From an uncultured Saprospiraceae bacterium (GTDB taxonomy: Bacteria; Bacteroidota; Bacteroidia; Chitinophagales; Saprospiraceae): 8,889 nt of DNA. Positions 8,730 to 8,889 of the stretch are shown in pieces; position 1 is the first letter of the stretch, and each line of letters opens with the position of its first letter. The notes beneath the pieces were generated by a model. That model made no database searches and was not told the origin of the DNA. It worked only from the letters and a program-made list of their open reading frames with translations. The stretch spans positions 1 through 8,889 of the forward strand of contig CALGLY010000505.1 in NCBI GenBank assembly GCA_937959095.1, in the 5' to 3' direction. Both the position numbers and the translations under genes were made by a program.

Positions 8730-8761
8730 TTGACTTTCCTATTGAAAAACGTCTTTTTTTG
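8730..8761 (+). promoter_or_regulatory. possible promoter of the DUF4258-like gene
   Basis: TTG (8730-8732) is followed after 21 bases by TTTTTTTG (8754-8761), which fits the -33/-7 Bacteroidota layout except that the A of TAnnTTTG is T. The ATG at 8781 lies 19 bases downstream of the -7 element. The T7/A7 run just after it (8754-8769) can form a small hairpin, which weakens the reading as a clean promoter. Confidence 0.35.
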
Positions 8762-8780
8762 TAAAAAAAGTAATAACACC

Positions 8781-8889
8781 ATGCCCGAAGTACGAATATC
8801 CCAACACGCACGCGAACAGATGGAAGAACGTGGAATTTCCGAATCTTTAGTCTTTGAAATTATCAAATCACCACAACAAACTATGCCTG
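8781..8889 (+). CDS. DUF4258-like small protein, 3' partial
   Basis: ATG at 8781 opens a frame that stays open to the window edge (36 complete codons), beginning MPEVRISQHAREQMEERGIS. The pattern S-x-HA-x-x-x-M-x-x-RGIS, followed by VFEIIKSPQQ, matches the N-terminal part of DUF4258 proteins, typically about 80-110 residues with a conserved His and RGI segment. Members are often found beside small DUF2283-type proteins and have been suggested to be toxin-like, but no activity can be claimed here. It is divergent from guaB, with 165 bp between the two start codons. The lack of a Shine-Dalgarno sequence is usual for this phylum. The assignment rests on only a third of the protein. Confidence 0.72.
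   Translation, partial: MPEVRISQHAREQMEERGISESLVFEIIKSPQQTMP

Overview
The window looks like a piece of a Bacteroidota chromosome, plausibly of the Saprospira/Haliscomenobacter kind (this placement is inference). The reasons are a giant Cys-containing PKD/Ig-like surface protein with NPLP-type linkers, start sites without Shine-Dalgarno sequences, and upstream motifs resembling the Bacteroidota -33/-7 promoter (TTG, then TAnnTTTG).

Left two thirds (1-5811, + strand): one open frame with no start inside the window. It encodes at least 1936 residues of an acidic, almost lysine-free extracellular repeat protein. The first part resembles conserved-repeat/DUF11-like surface proteins; the second part is a string of PKD/Ig-like units, two of which (4936-5514) are a recent tandem duplication. 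It ends without a recognisable type IX secretion C-terminal domain. A palindrome, a second stem-loop and a good rho-independent terminator follow (5816-5960).

Middle (6006-6386, + strand): a broken xisI-like gene. Its reading frame shifts near 6100-6145, and it carries a 44-bp insertion made of a strong hairpin flanked by the direct repeat TCTAAG. Removing the 44 bp restores a normal xisI-type C-terminus ending in FTVA-stop. No xisH partner is visible. This is the most unusual structure in the window.

Right (6414-8615, - strand): a glyoxalase II-like metallo-beta-lactamase-fold hydrolase and, upstream of it by 75 bp, guaB (IMP dehydrogenase, the first committed step of GMP synthesis). They are codirectional and may be co-transcribed, although a hairpin lies between them. 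A TACCTTTG promoter element sits only 3 nt before the guaB ATG, suggesting a leaderless or nearly leaderless transcript. Divergent from guaB, the start of a DUF4258-type gene (8781 onward, + strand) runs off the right edge. I found no tRNA, rRNA, CRISPR array or complete insertion sequence.
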